The notes: generated by a model not told the origin, from the letters alone. A DNA stretch of 64,000 bases from Corynebacterium auris (GCF_030408575.1 NZ_CP047047.1:806001-870000), one strand, 5' to 3'; positions 17,226 through 26,757 are shown, counted from the stretch's first letter. Translations and numbers: made by a program.

Positions 17226-17906
17226 CTAACGTGTCCGCGCCAGGCCGCGTGGGCGGACCGCCCGTTGCACTGCGGCCAGCGCGAGGTCGAGCACAAGCGC
17301 CAGCGCGCTCACCAGCACCGCCCCCGCCACCATCCGCGGGTAATCCTGCACCGCGAGACCGTCGATGAGGTAGCGCCCCAGCCCGCCGAGCCCGATGTAG
17401 GCCACGACTGTCGCCGTCGCTATCACCTGGACCACGCAGGAACGCAGGCCGCCGACGATCACCGGGGCGGCGAGCGGGAGTTCTACGCGGGCGAGGATCT
17501 GCGCCTCGCTGAAGCCCGCGGCGCGGGCTGAGTGGACAACGTCGCGCTCGATCGAGTCGAACCCGGCGACGATTCCCGCTACGAGCGGGGCGATCGCGAG
17601 CACGACGAGGACAATCGTGGCCGGCACGAGAGGGGCCGTGACCCCGCCCGGGATCGCGATGGTCAGCCAGGTCAAAAGTCCCAGGGTGGGAAGGGCGCGC
17701 AGGGCTCCCGCGGCGGCCAGCACCGCGGCGGACCCGCGCTGGGAGTGGCCCACCGCCACCCCCAGCGGAGCGGCGAGAAGCGCCGCGAGCGCGACGGTCA
17801 GGGCGGTGTATCCAAGGTGTTGCGCGAGCCGCGCGCCGATACCGGCCGCGCCCGTCCAGTTCGCCGGGTCGCCCACGAAGCCCAAGGCGTCGAGAAGTTG
17901 GTTCAT
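17226..17906 (-). CDS. Osmoprotectant ABC transporter permease (second)
   Basis: A 226-residue inner-membrane permease of the OpuCB/OpuCD type with about six helices. The cytoplasmic coupling loop (ARAAGFSEAQILARVELPLAAP) is the EAA-type motif that contacts the ATPase. ATG 17906 overlaps the stop of the first permease (ATGA), which fixes the start; the longer open frame to 19163 is a shadow of the upstream genes. The two permeases are paralogous and probably form a heterodimer. Confidence 0.92.
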   Translation of the reverse strand: MNQLLDALGFVGDPANWTGAAGIGARLAQHLGYTALTVALAALLAAPLGVAVGHSQRGSAAVLAAAGALRALPTLGLLTWLTIAIPGGVTAPLVPATIVLVVLAIAPLVAGIVAGFDSIERDVVHSARAAGFSEAQILARVELPLAAPVIVGGLRSCVVQVIATATVVAYIGLGGLGRYLIDGLAVQDYPRMVAGAVLVSALALVLDLALAAVQRAVRPRGLARTR

Positions 17907-18547
17907 GCTCGGGCCCTCCTCCAGGGCATGGAGAGGCGGCCCAGGGCGACGAGGAGGACGTCGATAAGCACGGCGAGGGCGACCGTGGCTACGAGGCCCG
18001 CGATGATCTGGGTGGTGAAGGAGCGCTGGAACCCTTCGGTGAAGAGGGTGCCGAGGGATTGGACGCCGATCAGCGCTCCCACGGAGACGAGGCTGATGGT
18101 GGACGCGGCGACGACGCGCAGGCCGGACACCAGACCGGGGCCGGCGAGCGGCAGCTCCACCCGCAGCACGCGGGCGAGCGGGGTGTAGCCGGCCGCCACC
18201 GCCGACTGCACGACGGCCGGGGGCACAGCGCCGAAAGCGTCCGCCGCGGAGCGCACCATGAGCGCTATGCCGTAGATGGTCATGGCGACCACCACGTTGA
18301 GCGGGGAGAGCACGGAGGTCCCGAGAAGGAGAGGCAGCAAGACAAACAGGGCCAGGGAGGGGATGACGTAAATGAGGCTCGTGGCCACCACGATGACCTC
18401 GCGGGCGCGCCCCGAGGCGTGGGCCACCCAGCCGATGGGCACCGCGATGAAAAAGGCCAGCGCGATCGCGGGCAGGGACAAGGCGAGGTGGTCGAACGCC
18501 AGCGAGGCGATTCGGTCGCTGTTTGCGGCCAGCCAGTTCCAGTTCAC
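17903..18547 (-). CDS. Osmoprotectant ABC transporter permease (first)
   Basis: A 214-residue permease, same family as its downstream neighbour. It starts MNWNWLAANSDRI and has a membrane core with YVIPSLALFVLLPLLLG and the coupling segment VAAGYTPLARVLRVELPLAGP. The start overlaps the ATPase stop and its own stop overlaps the next permease start, so the operon is tightly coupled translationally. With the ATPase and lipoprotein it makes a complete importer for compatible solutes. Confidence 0.92.
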   Translation of the reverse strand: MNWNWLAANSDRIASLAFDHLALSLPAIALAFFIAVPIGWVAHASGRAREVIVVATSLIYVIPSLALFVLLPLLLGTSVLSPLNVVVAMTIYGIALMVRSAADAFGAVPPAVVQSAVAAGYTPLARVLRVELPLAGPGLVSGLRVVAASTISLVSVGALIGVQSLGTLFTEGFQRSFTTQIIAGLVATVALAVLIDVLLVALGRLSMPWRRARA

Positions 18548-19350
18548 TCCAGCACCCCCTTAAGGTGGCCCGCCGCGTCGACGACGAAGGTCTCCCCGCC
18601 GCGTTGGCACGTGCGCAGGCGGCGCTCCTCGGCGCCGATGAACTCGCGGACCTCCTCGCTCGCCGGGTGCGCCAGGATCTCCTCTGGCGTCCCCGACTGC
18701 CGGATCCGTGCGGCCTCGCCGAGCAGCACAACGCGATCGCCGAGCAGGAAGGCTTCGTCCACGTCGTGGGTGACCATGAGGATGGTCGGTTCCCACTTTT
18801 CGCGCAGGGAAAGGATTTCGCGCTGCAGCCCGCGTCGCACCACCGGGTCCACCGCGGCGAAGGGCTCGTCCATAATGAGCACGTCCGGGCGGGAGACCAT
18901 CCCGCGTGCCACGCCGACACGCTGGGCCTGCCCGCCCGAAAGCTCCGCGGGGTAGCGCCCGAACAAGGCCGGGTCCAAGTTGACCAACTCGAGCATCTCT
19001 TCGGCGCGGGCTTTCGCCTCGCTTTTCGACGCCCCGCCCAGCGCCGCAACATCCGCGACGTTGTCGACGGCGGTGCGGTGGGGCATGAGCCCGGAGTGCT
19101 GCATGACGTAACCGATGCTGCGCCGCAGCGCGACCGGATCCGCTCCGGAGACGTCGTGGCCACGGACGAAAACGCTGCCCGAGTCGGGCTGGACCATGCG
19201 GTTGACCATGCGCAGCAGAGTAGTTTTGCCGCACCCAGACGGGCCTACGAATACGGTCGTCGAACCCTTCTCCACGGTGAGGCTGAATGCGTCGACGGCA
19301 GGCGAGTCCATGCCAGGGTAGGTCAGGCTGACGCCGCGGAACTCAATCAT
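18544..19350 (-). CDS. Osmoprotectant ABC transporter ATP-binding protein
   Basis: A 268-residue ABC ATPase, first gene of the operon. Walker A GPSGCGKTT is at residues 36-44, followed by the ABC signature LSGGQAQRVGVA, Walker B VLIMDEPFAAVD and the switch His in VTHDVDEA. These residues match the OpuCA/ProV group (GYVMQHSGLMPHRTAVDNV region). The protein stops soon after the nucleotide domain and has no C-terminal CBS pair, so it lacks the usual ionic-strength sensor of OpuA-type ATPases. It powers the two permeases through the membrane. Confidence 0.93.
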   Translation of the reverse strand: MIEFRGVSLTYPGMDSPAVDAFSLTVEKGSTTVFVGPSGCGKTTLLRMVNRMVQPDSGSVFVRGHDVSGADPVALRRSIGYVMQHSGLMPHRTAVDNVADVAALGGASKSEAKARAEEMLELVNLDPALFGRYPAELSGGQAQRVGVARGMVSRPDVLIMDEPFAAVDPVVRRGLQREILSLREKWEPTILMVTHDVDEAFLLGDRVVLLGEAARIRQSGTPEEILAHPASEEVREFIGAEERRLRTCQRGGETFVVDAAGHLKGVLE

Positions 19351-19580
19351 GTGGAACCAACGTAGTCGATCACTCAGCCGGAAGCGCGCGGTTATCTGTC
19401 GGGGTCACCTACCTGAATGGCCAACGGCGCGCTGCGCATTGATACGTCGCTTGCCCGGCACGAATCCAGGGAAAACACGCCTTATGTGTGGACTCGGGAA
19501 CTAAACGGATGTCCATAACGTTGGGTATAGCGTTGGCCCATGTGAACCACGTGAACCTATGACGAAAGGAAAAGGGCATA

Positions 19581-20375
19581 GTGAAAACCAATAACCCCGT
19601 GTTGAACTCGCTGCCGGGGGCGCACGACCAGGGCGGGTACGGCTACCAGCCCTCGCAGCCGGCCCAGCTCGACAACGAGCGCCCCATGACCATCGACGAT
19701 GTCGTGACCAAGGCCGGCATCACCCTCGGCGTGATCGTGCTGTTCGCCGTCATTAACTTCGGTATCGCTCTCAGCGGCAACCCGAACCTCGCCATGGGGC
19801 TGACCTTCGTCGGTGCGATCGGCGGCTTCATCACGGTCCTGGTGCACGCCTTTGGCCGCAAGTTCGGCAGCAAGGCCGTCACGCTGGTCTACGCGGCCTT
19901 CGAGGGGCTGTTCGTCGGCGGGTTCTCGCTGGTGCTCAGCGGCTTTTTGGTGGGCAACGCTAACGCCGGTGCGCTGATCTTCCAGGCGATCATCGGCACG
20001 CTCGGCGTCTTCTTCGGCATGCTCTTCGTCTACAAGACGGGCGCGATCCGCGTCACCCCCCGCTTCAACCGCATCCTTACCGGCGCGATCTTTGGCGTGG
20101 CGATCATGGTCCTGGGCAACCTTCTGCTGGCCATCTTCACGCAGGCAAACCCGCTTCGCGACGGCGGAATGCTCTCCATCATCTTCGGCCTCGTGTGCAT
20201 CGGCCTCGCAGCGTTCAGCTTCCTGCAGGACTTCGATATGGCTGACCGCCTGGTGCGCACCGGAGCGCCGGCGAACATGGCCTGGGGAGTGGCCCTCGGT
20301 CTCGCGGTCACCGTCGTCTGGCTCTACACGGAGATCCTGCGCCTGCTGGCGTACTTCGTGGATAACAGGAACTAG
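19581..20375 (+). CDS. Bax inhibitor-1/YccA family membrane protein
   Basis: A 264-residue integral membrane protein with seven hydrophobic segments after a soluble N-terminus of about 50 residues. The pattern (FEGLFVGGFS near the third helix; IFGLVCIGLAAFSFLQDFD with late acidic Asp residues) fits the Bax1-I/YccA/YetJ group, whose members act as pH-sensitive calcium leak channels or protease-associated proteins. The GTG at 19581 follows GAAAGGAAAAGGG. It is monocistronic, with a strong bidirectional terminator downstream. Physiological role in corynebacteria is unknown. Confidence 0.85.
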   Translation: MKTNNPVLNSLPGAHDQGGYGYQPSQPAQLDNERPMTIDDVVTKAGITLGVIVLFAVINFGIALSGNPNLAMGLTFVGAIGGFITVLVHAFGRKFGSKAVTLVYAAFEGLFVGGFSLVLSGFLVGNANAGALIFQAIIGTLGVFFGMLFVYKTGAIRVTPRFNRILTGAIFGVAIMVLGNLLLAIFTQANPLRDGGMLSIIFGLVCIGLAAFSFLQDFDMADRLVRTGAPANMAWGVALGLAVTVVWLYTEILRLLAYFVDNRN

Positions 20376-20398
20376 CGCCCCTGCGCTGGCTACAAAAA

Positions 20399-20433
20399 CA
20401 GGCCCTTCCCCGCAACGCGCGGGGAAGGGCCTG
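20399..20433. terminator. Bidirectional terminator, 15-bp perfect stem
   Basis: CAGGCCCTTCCCCGC at 20399-20413 and its exact reverse complement at 20419-20433 enclose a 5-base loop. A T-rich run follows on the plus strand and an A-run (CAAAAACA) precedes it, so it can stop transcripts from both the Bax1-I gene and the convergent lipoprotein gene. Confidence 0.95.
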
Positions 20434-20448
20434 CCTTTTCGGGCGGAA

Positions 20449-20958
20449 CTAGTTGTACTGGCTCTCCGGGTTGATGGATATGCCGTCGACGGTGACGGTG
20501 GTGAACTGCAGCTCGCCGTCAATCAGCTCCGGGTTGCCGAGAACGATCTCGATGTCTTCGACACGGCGGTCCGGCTCGCGCGTCACGCGCGTGCCCACGC
20601 CCGTGGCGAGGTCCGCGCTCCACTCGTTCCACTCGATGTCCTCGATGAAGTCGTTCTGTTCCGCGCACGCGAGGTCGACCTGGTTGGGCTCGATCTCCCC
20701 GGCTTCGCCGCAGTTGCGCAGTACGGGCAGCGAGTCGGCGGCGGGCGCCGTGCTGGTGGCCACCTCGGCGACGTTGGTGGGGCTCGCGTCGTGGCTCTGG
20801 GCCGTGCCGCCGCTTAAGGAGTTGGGGTCCTGGTCTGTCGCGGTGTCCACTTTCTGCTCGGAGTCGACCTCACCAGGAGGCGAGCAGGCGGCCAAACCGA
20901 GGGCCGCGACGGCGGCGAAACCGGCGGCTACTGCTGTGCGGGAGGAAGAGAGGTTCAC
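20449..20958 (-). CDS. Putative lipoprotein, unknown function
   Basis: A 169-residue product with a signal peptide and lipobox GLAAC (Cys25), followed by a long polar linker rich in Asp, Ser, Thr and Ala. The C-terminal 90 residues contain two Cys (LRNCGE and DLACAE) 13 residues apart and end in a beta-rich stretch (IEIVLGNPELIDGELQF). No family is recognised. It lies between greA and the shared terminator, on the greA strand and 58 bases downstream of it. Confidence 0.7.
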   Translation of the reverse strand: MNLSSSRTAVAAGFAAVAALGLAACSPPGEVDSEQKVDTATDQDPNSLSGGTAQSHDASPTNVAEVATSTAPAADSLPVLRNCGEAGEIEPNQVDLACAEQNDFIEDIEWNEWSADLATGVGTRVTREPDRRVEDIEIVLGNPELIDGELQFTTVTVDGISINPESQYN

Positions 20959-21016
20959 GGATCAATCCTTATTTTCGTGCTGCGAAGTTTCGAATATCAC
21001 ATGACAGAGCGCGTCT

Positions 21017-21541
21017 TTAGGGCTGCGCGCGGGGCGTGGAAGCCTTAACCGAATCATACGGCGCGGCGTCCACGATCGTTACCGAAATCTCCCGCCCGTT
21101 CGGCGCGGTGTAGGTGCGGGTTTCGCCCTCGGAGGCGCCGAGCACCGCCGCGCCGAGCGGAGAGTTCTCCGAGTAGGTCTCCAGGTCCTTGTTGCCCGTC
21201 GAGGCGGCGCGGGTGCCGATGAGGAAGGTCTCCTTATCGTTCTCGTCGCCGTTGTAGTAGACGTGGACGACCGAGCCGACGTGGGCGACGCCCTCGATGA
21301 CTCCCGCGCGCTCAGTGGTGGAGTTTGCGAGGATCTCCGAGATCTGCTTGATCCGGGCCTCTTCCTGGTCCTGCTGCTCGCGGGCGGCGTCGTAGCCCGC
21401 GTTCTCCTTCAGGTCGCCCTCTTCGCGGCGTTCGTTGATCTCCGCCGCGATCTTCGGGCGGTTGTCGATGAGAGCCTGCAGCTCGCTTTCGAGCTTGGCC
21501 TTCATCTCCGGGGTGATGTACTGCTGCTGCGTTTCAGCCAT
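21017..21541 (-). CDS. greA: Transcription elongation factor GreA
   Basis: GreA binds the RNA polymerase secondary channel and stimulates cleavage of backtracked RNA. The 174-residue product has the N-terminal coiled coil with the acidic tip (INERREEGDLKENAGYDAAREQQ) and the C-terminal FKBP-like domain (SPLGAAVLGASEGE). ATG 21541 is preceded by GGGGAGG; the open frame back to 21625 has no better start. Length is within the actinobacterial range. Confidence 0.96.
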   Translation of the reverse strand: MAETQQQYITPEMKAKLESELQALIDNRPKIAAEINERREEGDLKENAGYDAAREQQDQEEARIKQISEILANSTTERAGVIEGVAHVGSVVHVYYNGDENDKETFLIGTRAASTGNKDLETYSENSPLGAAVLGASEGETRTYTAPNGREISVTIVDAAPYDSVKASTPRAQP

Positions 21542-21673
21542 GAGGTGTGGACCTCCCCTTTGGATTACGTCAGGCGAGCGGCCGCTGCGCAGGGTAGCGC
21601 TCGGCTCGGCTCGCCGGTGGAACATGCAAATATACAGGCGAATCCTACCACGCGGGCGCCCGTGACAATCGCG

Positions 21674-22159
21674 CTAGCGCGCCTCGGTGTGCGTGGCGCT
21701 GGTGTCCAGGTAGAACGGGATGTCCTCCGAGCAGCCGTAGATCCTCCCCGAGACGCCCGGCTCCCGGACGGGAAGGTCCACGCCAATGCGGGTGAGGGGC
21801 TCGCCGCCGGCGGGCACGACCACTTCGCGTCGCCCCACCTCGGCGAAGCTGTAGTCCACCGCTGTGACGATGCAGTAGGAAGGCACCTCGGTGTTTTGCC
21901 GGGTTACGTCGATCCACAGGCGGGTGGTGGAGTCGTCGACAGCCTCCTGCGTGATGAAGTCGGCCGTGACGGGAACCGAACTTCTCTCCACGAGGGTGCG
22001 GGCAAATGCGACGGCGATGAGGACAACGACCACGACGAGGGCGACCACGAGGACCTTGCCGCCGATCCCGCGCGGCGTTGCAGCCTTTCCGGCCCGGCCG
22101 TAGCGGGCAAAGGGGCGGCGGTCGGCGGGCTGATCCGTGCGGGGCCGAGACGAGGACAC
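21674..22159 (-). CDS. DUF4307 family membrane-anchored protein
   Basis: A 161-residue protein with a polar N-terminus (PRTDQPADRRPFARYG), one membrane segment (VLVVALVVVVVLIAVAF) and an extracytoplasmic domain with two Cys (SYCIVT, IYGCSE). This is the DUF4307 layout found next to mca in actinobacteria. GTG 22159 is chosen because AAGGAA lies about 9 bases upstream; the longer frame to 22282 would cross the mca promoter. It is divergent from mca. Function unknown. Confidence 0.75.
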   Translation of the reverse strand: MSSSRPRTDQPADRRPFARYGRAGKAATPRGIGGKVLVVALVVVVVLIAVAFARTLVERSSVPVTADFITQEAVDDSTTRLWIDVTRQNTEVPSYCIVTAVDYSFAEVGRREVVVPAGGEPLTRIGVDLPVREPGVSGRIYGCSEDIPFYLDTSATHTEAR

Positions 22160-22234
22160 GAGCGATGATTCCTTGATGGTAGAGGGGGCTAGACGAGTGC
22201 TGGAAGCGGAAAATGACTTCATCGCAGATGGTAC

Positions 22235-22240
22235 TAAGAT
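22235..22240 (+). promoter_or_regulatory. Possible -10 box of mca
   Basis: TAAGAT in the context GGTACTAAGATGAG, 43 bases before the mca GTG. No clear -35 at standard spacing. It lies within the divergent mca/DUF4307 gap. Confidence 0.35.
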
Positions 22241-22283
22241 GAGTTGGGTTGAAGGAAAGCCCCTACGCAACCGGGAGGACACA

Positions 22284-23168
22284 GTGAGCGGCAGGCGCCT
22301 TTTGGCAATTCACGCCCACCCTGACGACGAGTCGTCCAAGGGCGCGGCCACAATGGCGAAGTACGCAGCAGAAGGCGACAGGGTCAAGGTGCTGACCTGC
22401 ACCGACGGCCAGCGCGGCGACATTCTCAATCCGGCGATGGATAGGCCGGGTGTGCTGGAGAACATCAGAAACGTGCGCGAGGAGGAGATGGCGCAGGCCG
22501 CCGCCGCCCTCGGTGTCGAGCACGAGTGGCTGGGCTTCGAGGATTCGGGCCTGCCCCAGGGGGACCCTGTGCCGCCCTTGCCGGCGGGCTGTTTCGCGTT
22601 GGAGGATGATGATACGGTCTGCCGCGAGGTTGTTCGTGTGATCCGCGAGTTCCGTCCGCACGTCGTCATCACCTACGACGAAAACGGCGGCTACCCGCAC
22701 CCGGACCACATCAAGGTCCACGTCGTCTCCATGCTCGCGTGGGACAGGGCCGGAGACGCCGACTATGCGCCGGAGCTCGGCGAGCCCTGGGCCCCGCAGA
22801 AGATCTACTATTCCCACGGATTCATCCTGCAGCGCATGGAACGCCTCCACGAGATGCTTCTCGAGCGTGGCGAGCGCAGCCCGTACGGCGTCATGATCAA
22901 GCGATGGCAAAGCAACGAGGCCGACATCATGAGCCGCGTGACCACGCAGATCGAGTGCAGCGACTACTTCGACCGCCGGGCCGCGGCGCTGACCGCCCAC
23001 GCCACGCAGATCGACCCCGCCGGCGCCTTTTTGGCCAGCCCGGTGGAAGACCAGCAGAAGGCGTGGCCCACCGAGGAGTTCGAGCTGGCCCACAGCCGCG
23101 TTGCCACCACGCTGCCCGAAGACGACTTGTTCGCCGGCGTCGACGCCGGCGCTTCCAGGGAGAACTAG
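22284..23168 (+). CDS. mca: Mycothiol S-conjugate amidase
   Basis: Cleaves mycothiol S-conjugates to release mercapturic acids for export, the detoxification arm of mycothiol metabolism. The 294-residue LmbE/PIG-L-type zinc amidase starts at GTG 22284 behind GGGAGGA. The metal and catalytic motif AHPDDE is at residues 11-16, and a second histidine set is in GGYPHPDHIKVH. The C-terminal half with the WPTEEFELAHSRV segment is typical of Mca rather than MshB. Mycothiol is restricted to actinobacteria. It is followed by a small membrane-protein gene starting directly after its stop. Confidence 0.94.
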   Translation: MSGRRLLAIHAHPDDESSKGAATMAKYAAEGDRVKVLTCTDGQRGDILNPAMDRPGVLENIRNVREEEMAQAAAALGVEHEWLGFEDSGLPQGDPVPPLPAGCFALEDDDTVCREVVRVIREFRPHVVITYDENGGYPHPDHIKVHVVSMLAWDRAGDADYAPELGEPWAPQKIYYSHGFILQRMERLHEMLLERGERSPYGVMIKRWQSNEADIMSRVTTQIECSDYFDRRAAALTAHATQIDPAGAFLASPVEDQQKAWPTEEFELAHSRVATTLPEDDLFAGVDAGASREN

Positions 23169-23462
23169 ATGCCTATCGACGCCCTCACGAACGCCTCCGG
23201 GTGGATCATCGCCCAGGCACCACCGCAGACCCCCGTCGGCCCGGAGTTCGGTAAGGCTTCGCCGATTGGCCTGCTCCTTATCGTCAGCCTTCTGGTGGTC
23301 GTTTTGTTCATCGGTTTTTCTTTCCATCGCCGCTATTCGCGCTTCCACCGGCGCCGCCTGTTCGCGGAGGCCCGCGGCATTGATCCCTTCGACGAAGAGG
23401 CCGTGGACCGGGCGATGGCGGAGGCTGGGGTGCTCGATCAACGCCGCAAGTCTCGGTTCTAA
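23169..23462 (+). CDS. Small single-pass membrane protein
   Basis: A 97-residue protein starting at the base after the mca stop. It has a short exterior N-terminus, one membrane helix (IGLLLIVSLLVVVLFIGF) and a basic cytoplasmic tail (HRRYSRFHRRRLFAEARG) with a DPFDEEAVDRAMAEAG segment. Its position hints at cotranslation with mca; function unknown. Confidence 0.75.
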   Translation: MPIDALTNASGWIIAQAPPQTPVGPEFGKASPIGLLLIVSLLVVVLFIGFSFHRRYSRFHRRRLFAEARGIDPFDEEAVDRAMAEAGVLDQRRKSRF

Positions 23463-23506
23463 TCCCGTGTATTCGGGCCACCTGGCGGCAGGATAGGGTA
23501 GTAGGC

Positions 23507-24277
23507 GTGACAGCGCTGGCGAAGATTCTCTACCCTCTTTACGAGGCGCGGCTCAAACGCGAACTGCGCGGCAAGCCGCGCCCCAAACACATCGCCGTCA
23601 TGGCCGACGGCAACCGGCGCTGGGCCCGCGAGTCGGGCTACACTGATATCTCCCACGGCCACCGGGCCGGTGCCGCCAAGATCGGCGAGCTTGTCCGCTG
23701 GTCGGCGGAGCAGGATGTCGACGTAGTCACCATCTACCTGCTGTCCACGGAGAACCTGCAGCGCACCACGGAGGAGGTCGAGCTCCTCTTCGACATCATC
23801 TCCGGCGTCGTCGACGACCTAGCCACTGAAAACTACACGTGCCGGATCAAGTTGGTCGGCCACCTCGACCTGCTGCCGGCCGAGGTCGCCGACAGGATGC
23901 GCAAATCCGCGGCTACGACGACGGAAAAGCCCGGCCTGAGCGTCAACATCGCCGTGGGTTACGGCGGGCGCCAGGAAATCGTCGACGCCGTCCGCTCGCT
24001 TATCGACGCCTCCGTCGCCGCCGGTGTTCCCCCCAGCGACCTGTCCAAGTCCGTCACCATCGAATCGGTCTCGCGCCACCTGTACACCTCGGGGCAACCG
24101 GACCCTGACCTAGTCATCCGCACCTCGGGGGAGCAGCGCCTGAGCGGGTTTCTCTTGTGGCAGGCCGCCTACTCGGAGATTTGGTTTACGGACACGTACT
24201 GGCCGGCGTTTCGTAAGATCGATTTCCTGCGCGCGCTGCGGGACTATTCGCAACGATCGCGACGCTTCGGCAAGTAG
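23507..24277 (+). CDS. uppS: cis-Prenyltransferase (isoprenyl diphosphate synthase, UppS family)
   Basis: A 256-residue Z-prenyl diphosphate synthase that condenses isopentenyl diphosphate to make cis-polyprenyl carriers for cell-wall assembly. The catalytic MADGNRRWAR motif is at about residues 32-41 (Asp34), and the C-terminal RTSGEQRLSGFLLWQAAYSE signature is present. Mycolic-acid bacteria have two such enzymes, one making short Z-farnesyl diphosphate and one decaprenyl diphosphate; the N-terminus KILYPLYEARLKREL fits the short-chain (Rv1086-like) group, though product length cannot be fixed here. GTG start. It is followed by the convergent coaA. Confidence 0.9.
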   Translation: MTALAKILYPLYEARLKRELRGKPRPKHIAVMADGNRRWARESGYTDISHGHRAGAAKIGELVRWSAEQDVDVVTIYLLSTENLQRTTEEVELLFDIISGVVDDLATENYTCRIKLVGHLDLLPAEVADRMRKSAATTTEKPGLSVNIAVGYGGRQEIVDAVRSLIDASVAAGVPPSDLSKSVTIESVSRHLYTSGQPDPDLVIRTSGEQRLSGFLLWQAAYSEIWFTDTYWPAFRKIDFLRALRDYSQRSRRFGK

Positions 24278-24406
24278 GAGCAGCCCCGACAGCCCCGCGC
24301 CGCGGAAGGAGCGGCGGTGAGCGCAGCGAGAAGCGGGCTGAGGTACACCGTGGCATACCGTAAGGGGGAGACGTGGGGGGAATAGAACGAGGCCAGGCGG
24401 GCGTCG

Positions 24407-25339
24407 TTAAAGCTTGCGCATGCGCACGTGCTCGACGGAGTGGTCGGGGCCCTTGCGCAGGACGAGTGAGGCGCGCACCCGCGTGGGGAGAATGTTTTCC
24501 ACAAGGTTCGGCAGGTTGATGGACTGCCAGATCTCGCGCGCCTCTTTGGTCGCTTGCTCGTCGTCGAGGTCGGCGAAGCGGGCGAAGTGTGCGCCGGGTT
24601 GGCGGAAGGCGGTGGTGCGTAGTTTAAGGAAGCGGTCGATGTACCACTGCTCGATGTGAGAGGTCGCGGCGTCGACGTAAAGGGAGAAGTCGAAGAGGTC
24701 CGAGACCATGAGCGTCGGCCCCGTCTGTAGCACGTTGAGGCCCTCGAGAATGAGGATGTCAGGCTGGCGCACGACCTGGTATTCGCCCGGGATGATGTCG
24801 TAGGCATTATGGGAATAAACGGGCGCGAGCACCTCGTGGTTTCCGGACTTGACCTCGGTGACAAAGCGCATGAGCTGGCGCCTGTCGTAGGACTCCGGGA
24901 AGCCCTTGCGCCCCATCAGTTTGCGCTCGCTCAACACGGCGCTGGGGTAGAGGAAGCCGTCGGTGGTGACCAAGTCCACCCGCGGGTGGGATTCCCAGCG
25001 CTGCAGGAGCACTTGGAGCACGCGTGCGGTGGTGGACTTACCCACAGCCACAGAGCCTGCCAGCCCGATGACGTAGGGCACGTGGATGGGAGCCCCCACG
25101 AAGGTCTCCGTCGCCGCGGTGAGTTTCTGGCGGGCTAGGACCTGCAGGTGGATGAGGCGGGAGATCGGCAGATAGATCTCGGCCACCTCGTTGAGGTCGA
25201 GGTTTTCCCCGATGCCGCTGAGCTGGGCAACTTCGGCCTCGGTGAGGACCTGGGGCCAGGCGGCGCGCCGTTTGCGCCACGCTTCGCGCGGGAAATCGAC
25301 GTACGGGCTGGATTCGGCAGCGCGGGACATGCACTCCAT
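24407..25339 (-). CDS. coaA: Pantothenate kinase type I
   Basis: Phosphorylates pantothenate in the first step of coenzyme A synthesis. The 310-residue product has the Walker A segment GSVAVGKST at residues 95-103, the TDGFLYP substrate segment and the [11 protein letters not shown] signature of prokaryotic type I enzymes. ATG 25339 follows AGAGGTG at 5 bases and is preferred over ATG 25330, which is too close to its GGAG. The open frame to 25609 crosses the glyA leader and is rejected. Divergent from glyA. Confidence 0.94.
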   Translation of the reverse strand: MECMSRAAESSPYVDFPREAWRKRRAAWPQVLTEAEVAQLSGIGENLDLNEVAEIYLPISRLIHLQVLARQKLTAATETFVGAPIHVPYVIGLAGSVAVGKSTTARVLQVLLQRWESHPRVDLVTTDGFLYPSAVLSERKLMGRKGFPESYDRRQLMRFVTEVKSGNHEVLAPVYSHNAYDIIPGEYQVVRQPDILILEGLNVLQTGPTLMVSDLFDFSLYVDAATSHIEQWYIDRFLKLRTTAFRQPGAHFARFADLDDEQATKEAREIWQSINLPNLVENILPTRVRASLVLRKGPDHSVEHVRMRKL

Positions 25340-25464
25340 TGTGTCACCTCTAAGGATTTGCACGAAAAAGCGGGTGCCCGACCCGCAGGCGGTGAATATA
25401 CTGCTTGGTACGCCCTTTTTAGGGCAGCCCCCTATTGAAGAATCCACCGAAAGGACCCGAGCAC

Positions 25465-26757
25465 GTGTCTGACGACCTTCGCTATCAAGATCTGGCCTCA
25501 TTCGACCCCGAAGTCTACGAGGCCATCCGCAACGAGCTGGGCCACCAGCGCGAGACGCTGGAGATGATCGCCTCCGAGAACTTCGTACCCCGTTCCGTGC
25601 TGCAGGCACAGGGCTCGGTGTTCACCAACAAGTACGCTGAGGGCTACCCGGGCCGCCGGTACTACGGCGGCTGCGAGTATGCAGACGTCGTCGAGGACCT
25701 GGCTCGCGACCGCGCCAAGGAGGTCTTCGGCGCGCAGTACGCCAACGTCCAGCCGCACTCGGGAGCTCAGGCAAACGCCGCCGTGCTCATGGCGCTGGCG
25801 GAGCCGGGCGATACCATCCTCGGCCTCGACCTGGCCCACGGCGGTCACCTGACCCACGGCATGAAGATCAACTTCTCCGGCAAGCTCTACAAAGTCGCCG
25901 CCTACCAGGTGGAAAAGGACACCCACACCATCGACATGGCGAAGCTGCGCGAGCAGGCCCGCGAGGTCAAGCCGAAGGTGATCATCGCCGGGTGGTCGGC
26001 CTACCCGCGCCAGCAGGACTTCGCAGAGTTCCGCTCCATCGCGGACGAGGTCGGCGCCTACCTGTGGGTCGACATGGCGCACTTCGCCGGCCTCGTGGCC
26101 GCGGGCCTGCACCCCTCCCCGGTGCCTCACGCGCACGTTGTCTCCTCCACCGTTCACAAGACCATCGGCGGACCGCGCTCCGGCTTCATCCTCACCAACG
26201 ACCTCGAACTGCACAAGAAGCTCAACTCGACGGTGTTCCCGGGCCAGCAGGGCGGGCCGCTCATGCACGTCATCGCCGCGAAGGCCACCGCCTTCAAGAT
26301 CGCCGGCACCCCGGAGTTCAAGGACCGCCAGCAGCGCACGCTCGACGGCGCGACCATCCTCGCCGAGCGCCTGACGCAGGAGGACGCCAAGGCGGCTGGC
26401 ATCGACGTCGTCTCCGGCGGCACGGACGTCCACCTCGTTTTGGTGGACCTGCGCAACTCCGACATGGACGGCCAGCAGGCGGAGGACCTGCTCCACCGCG
26501 CGGGCATCACCGTCAACCGCAATGCGGTGCCCTTCGACCCGCGCCCGCCGAAGGTCACCTCCGGACTGCGCATCGGCACCTCGGCGCTGGCCACGCGAGG
26601 CTTTGAGGCGGAGGACTTCCGCGAGGTCTCCGAGATCATCGCGGAGGTGCTCATCAAGGGCGACGGCGCTGATGTCGAGGCGCTGCACGCGCGCGTCGAC
26701 AAGCTCGCGGAGAAGTACCCCCTCTACCCGGACCTCGAGGACTGGAAGCTGCTCTAA
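25465..26757 (+). CDS. glyA: Serine hydroxymethyltransferase
   Basis: PLP enzyme that converts serine and tetrahydrofolate to glycine and methylene-tetrahydrofolate, the main source of C1 units. The 430-residue product has the PLP lysine in [13 protein letters not shown] (Lys232) and the [13 protein letters not shown] segment. GTG 25465 is preceded by AAAGGA at 10 bases; the ATG-type start at 25435 has no ribosome site. A TATACT -10-like box lies near 25397. Its terminator lies inside the convergent DUF5997 gene, which overlaps it by four bases. Confidence 0.97.
   Translation: MSDDLRYQDLASFDPEVYEAIRNELGHQRETLEMIASENFVPRSVLQAQGSVFTNKYAEGYPGRRYYGGCEYADVVEDLARDRAKEVFGAQYANVQPHSGAQANAAVLMALAEPGDTILGLDLAHGGHLTHGMKINFSGKLYKVAAYQVEKDTHTIDMAKLREQAREVKPKVIIAGWSAYPRQQDFAEFRSIADEVGAYLWVDMAHFAGLVAAGLHPSPVPHAHVVSSTVHKTIGGPRSGFILTNDLELHKKLNSTVFPGQQGGPLMHVIAAKATAFKIAGTPEFKDRQQRTLDGATILAERLTQEDAKAAGIDVVSGGTDVHLVLVDLRNSDMDGQQAEDLLHRAGITVNRNAVPFDPRPPKVTSGLRIGTSALATRGFEAEDFREVSEIIAEVLIKGDGADVEALHARVDKLAEKYPLYPDLEDWKLL

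Noticed and set aside
24244..24864. 206-codon minus-strand open frame
   Set aside because: Shadow of coaA in another frame; Ser/Pro/Arg/Thr-rich composition and no conserved motif.
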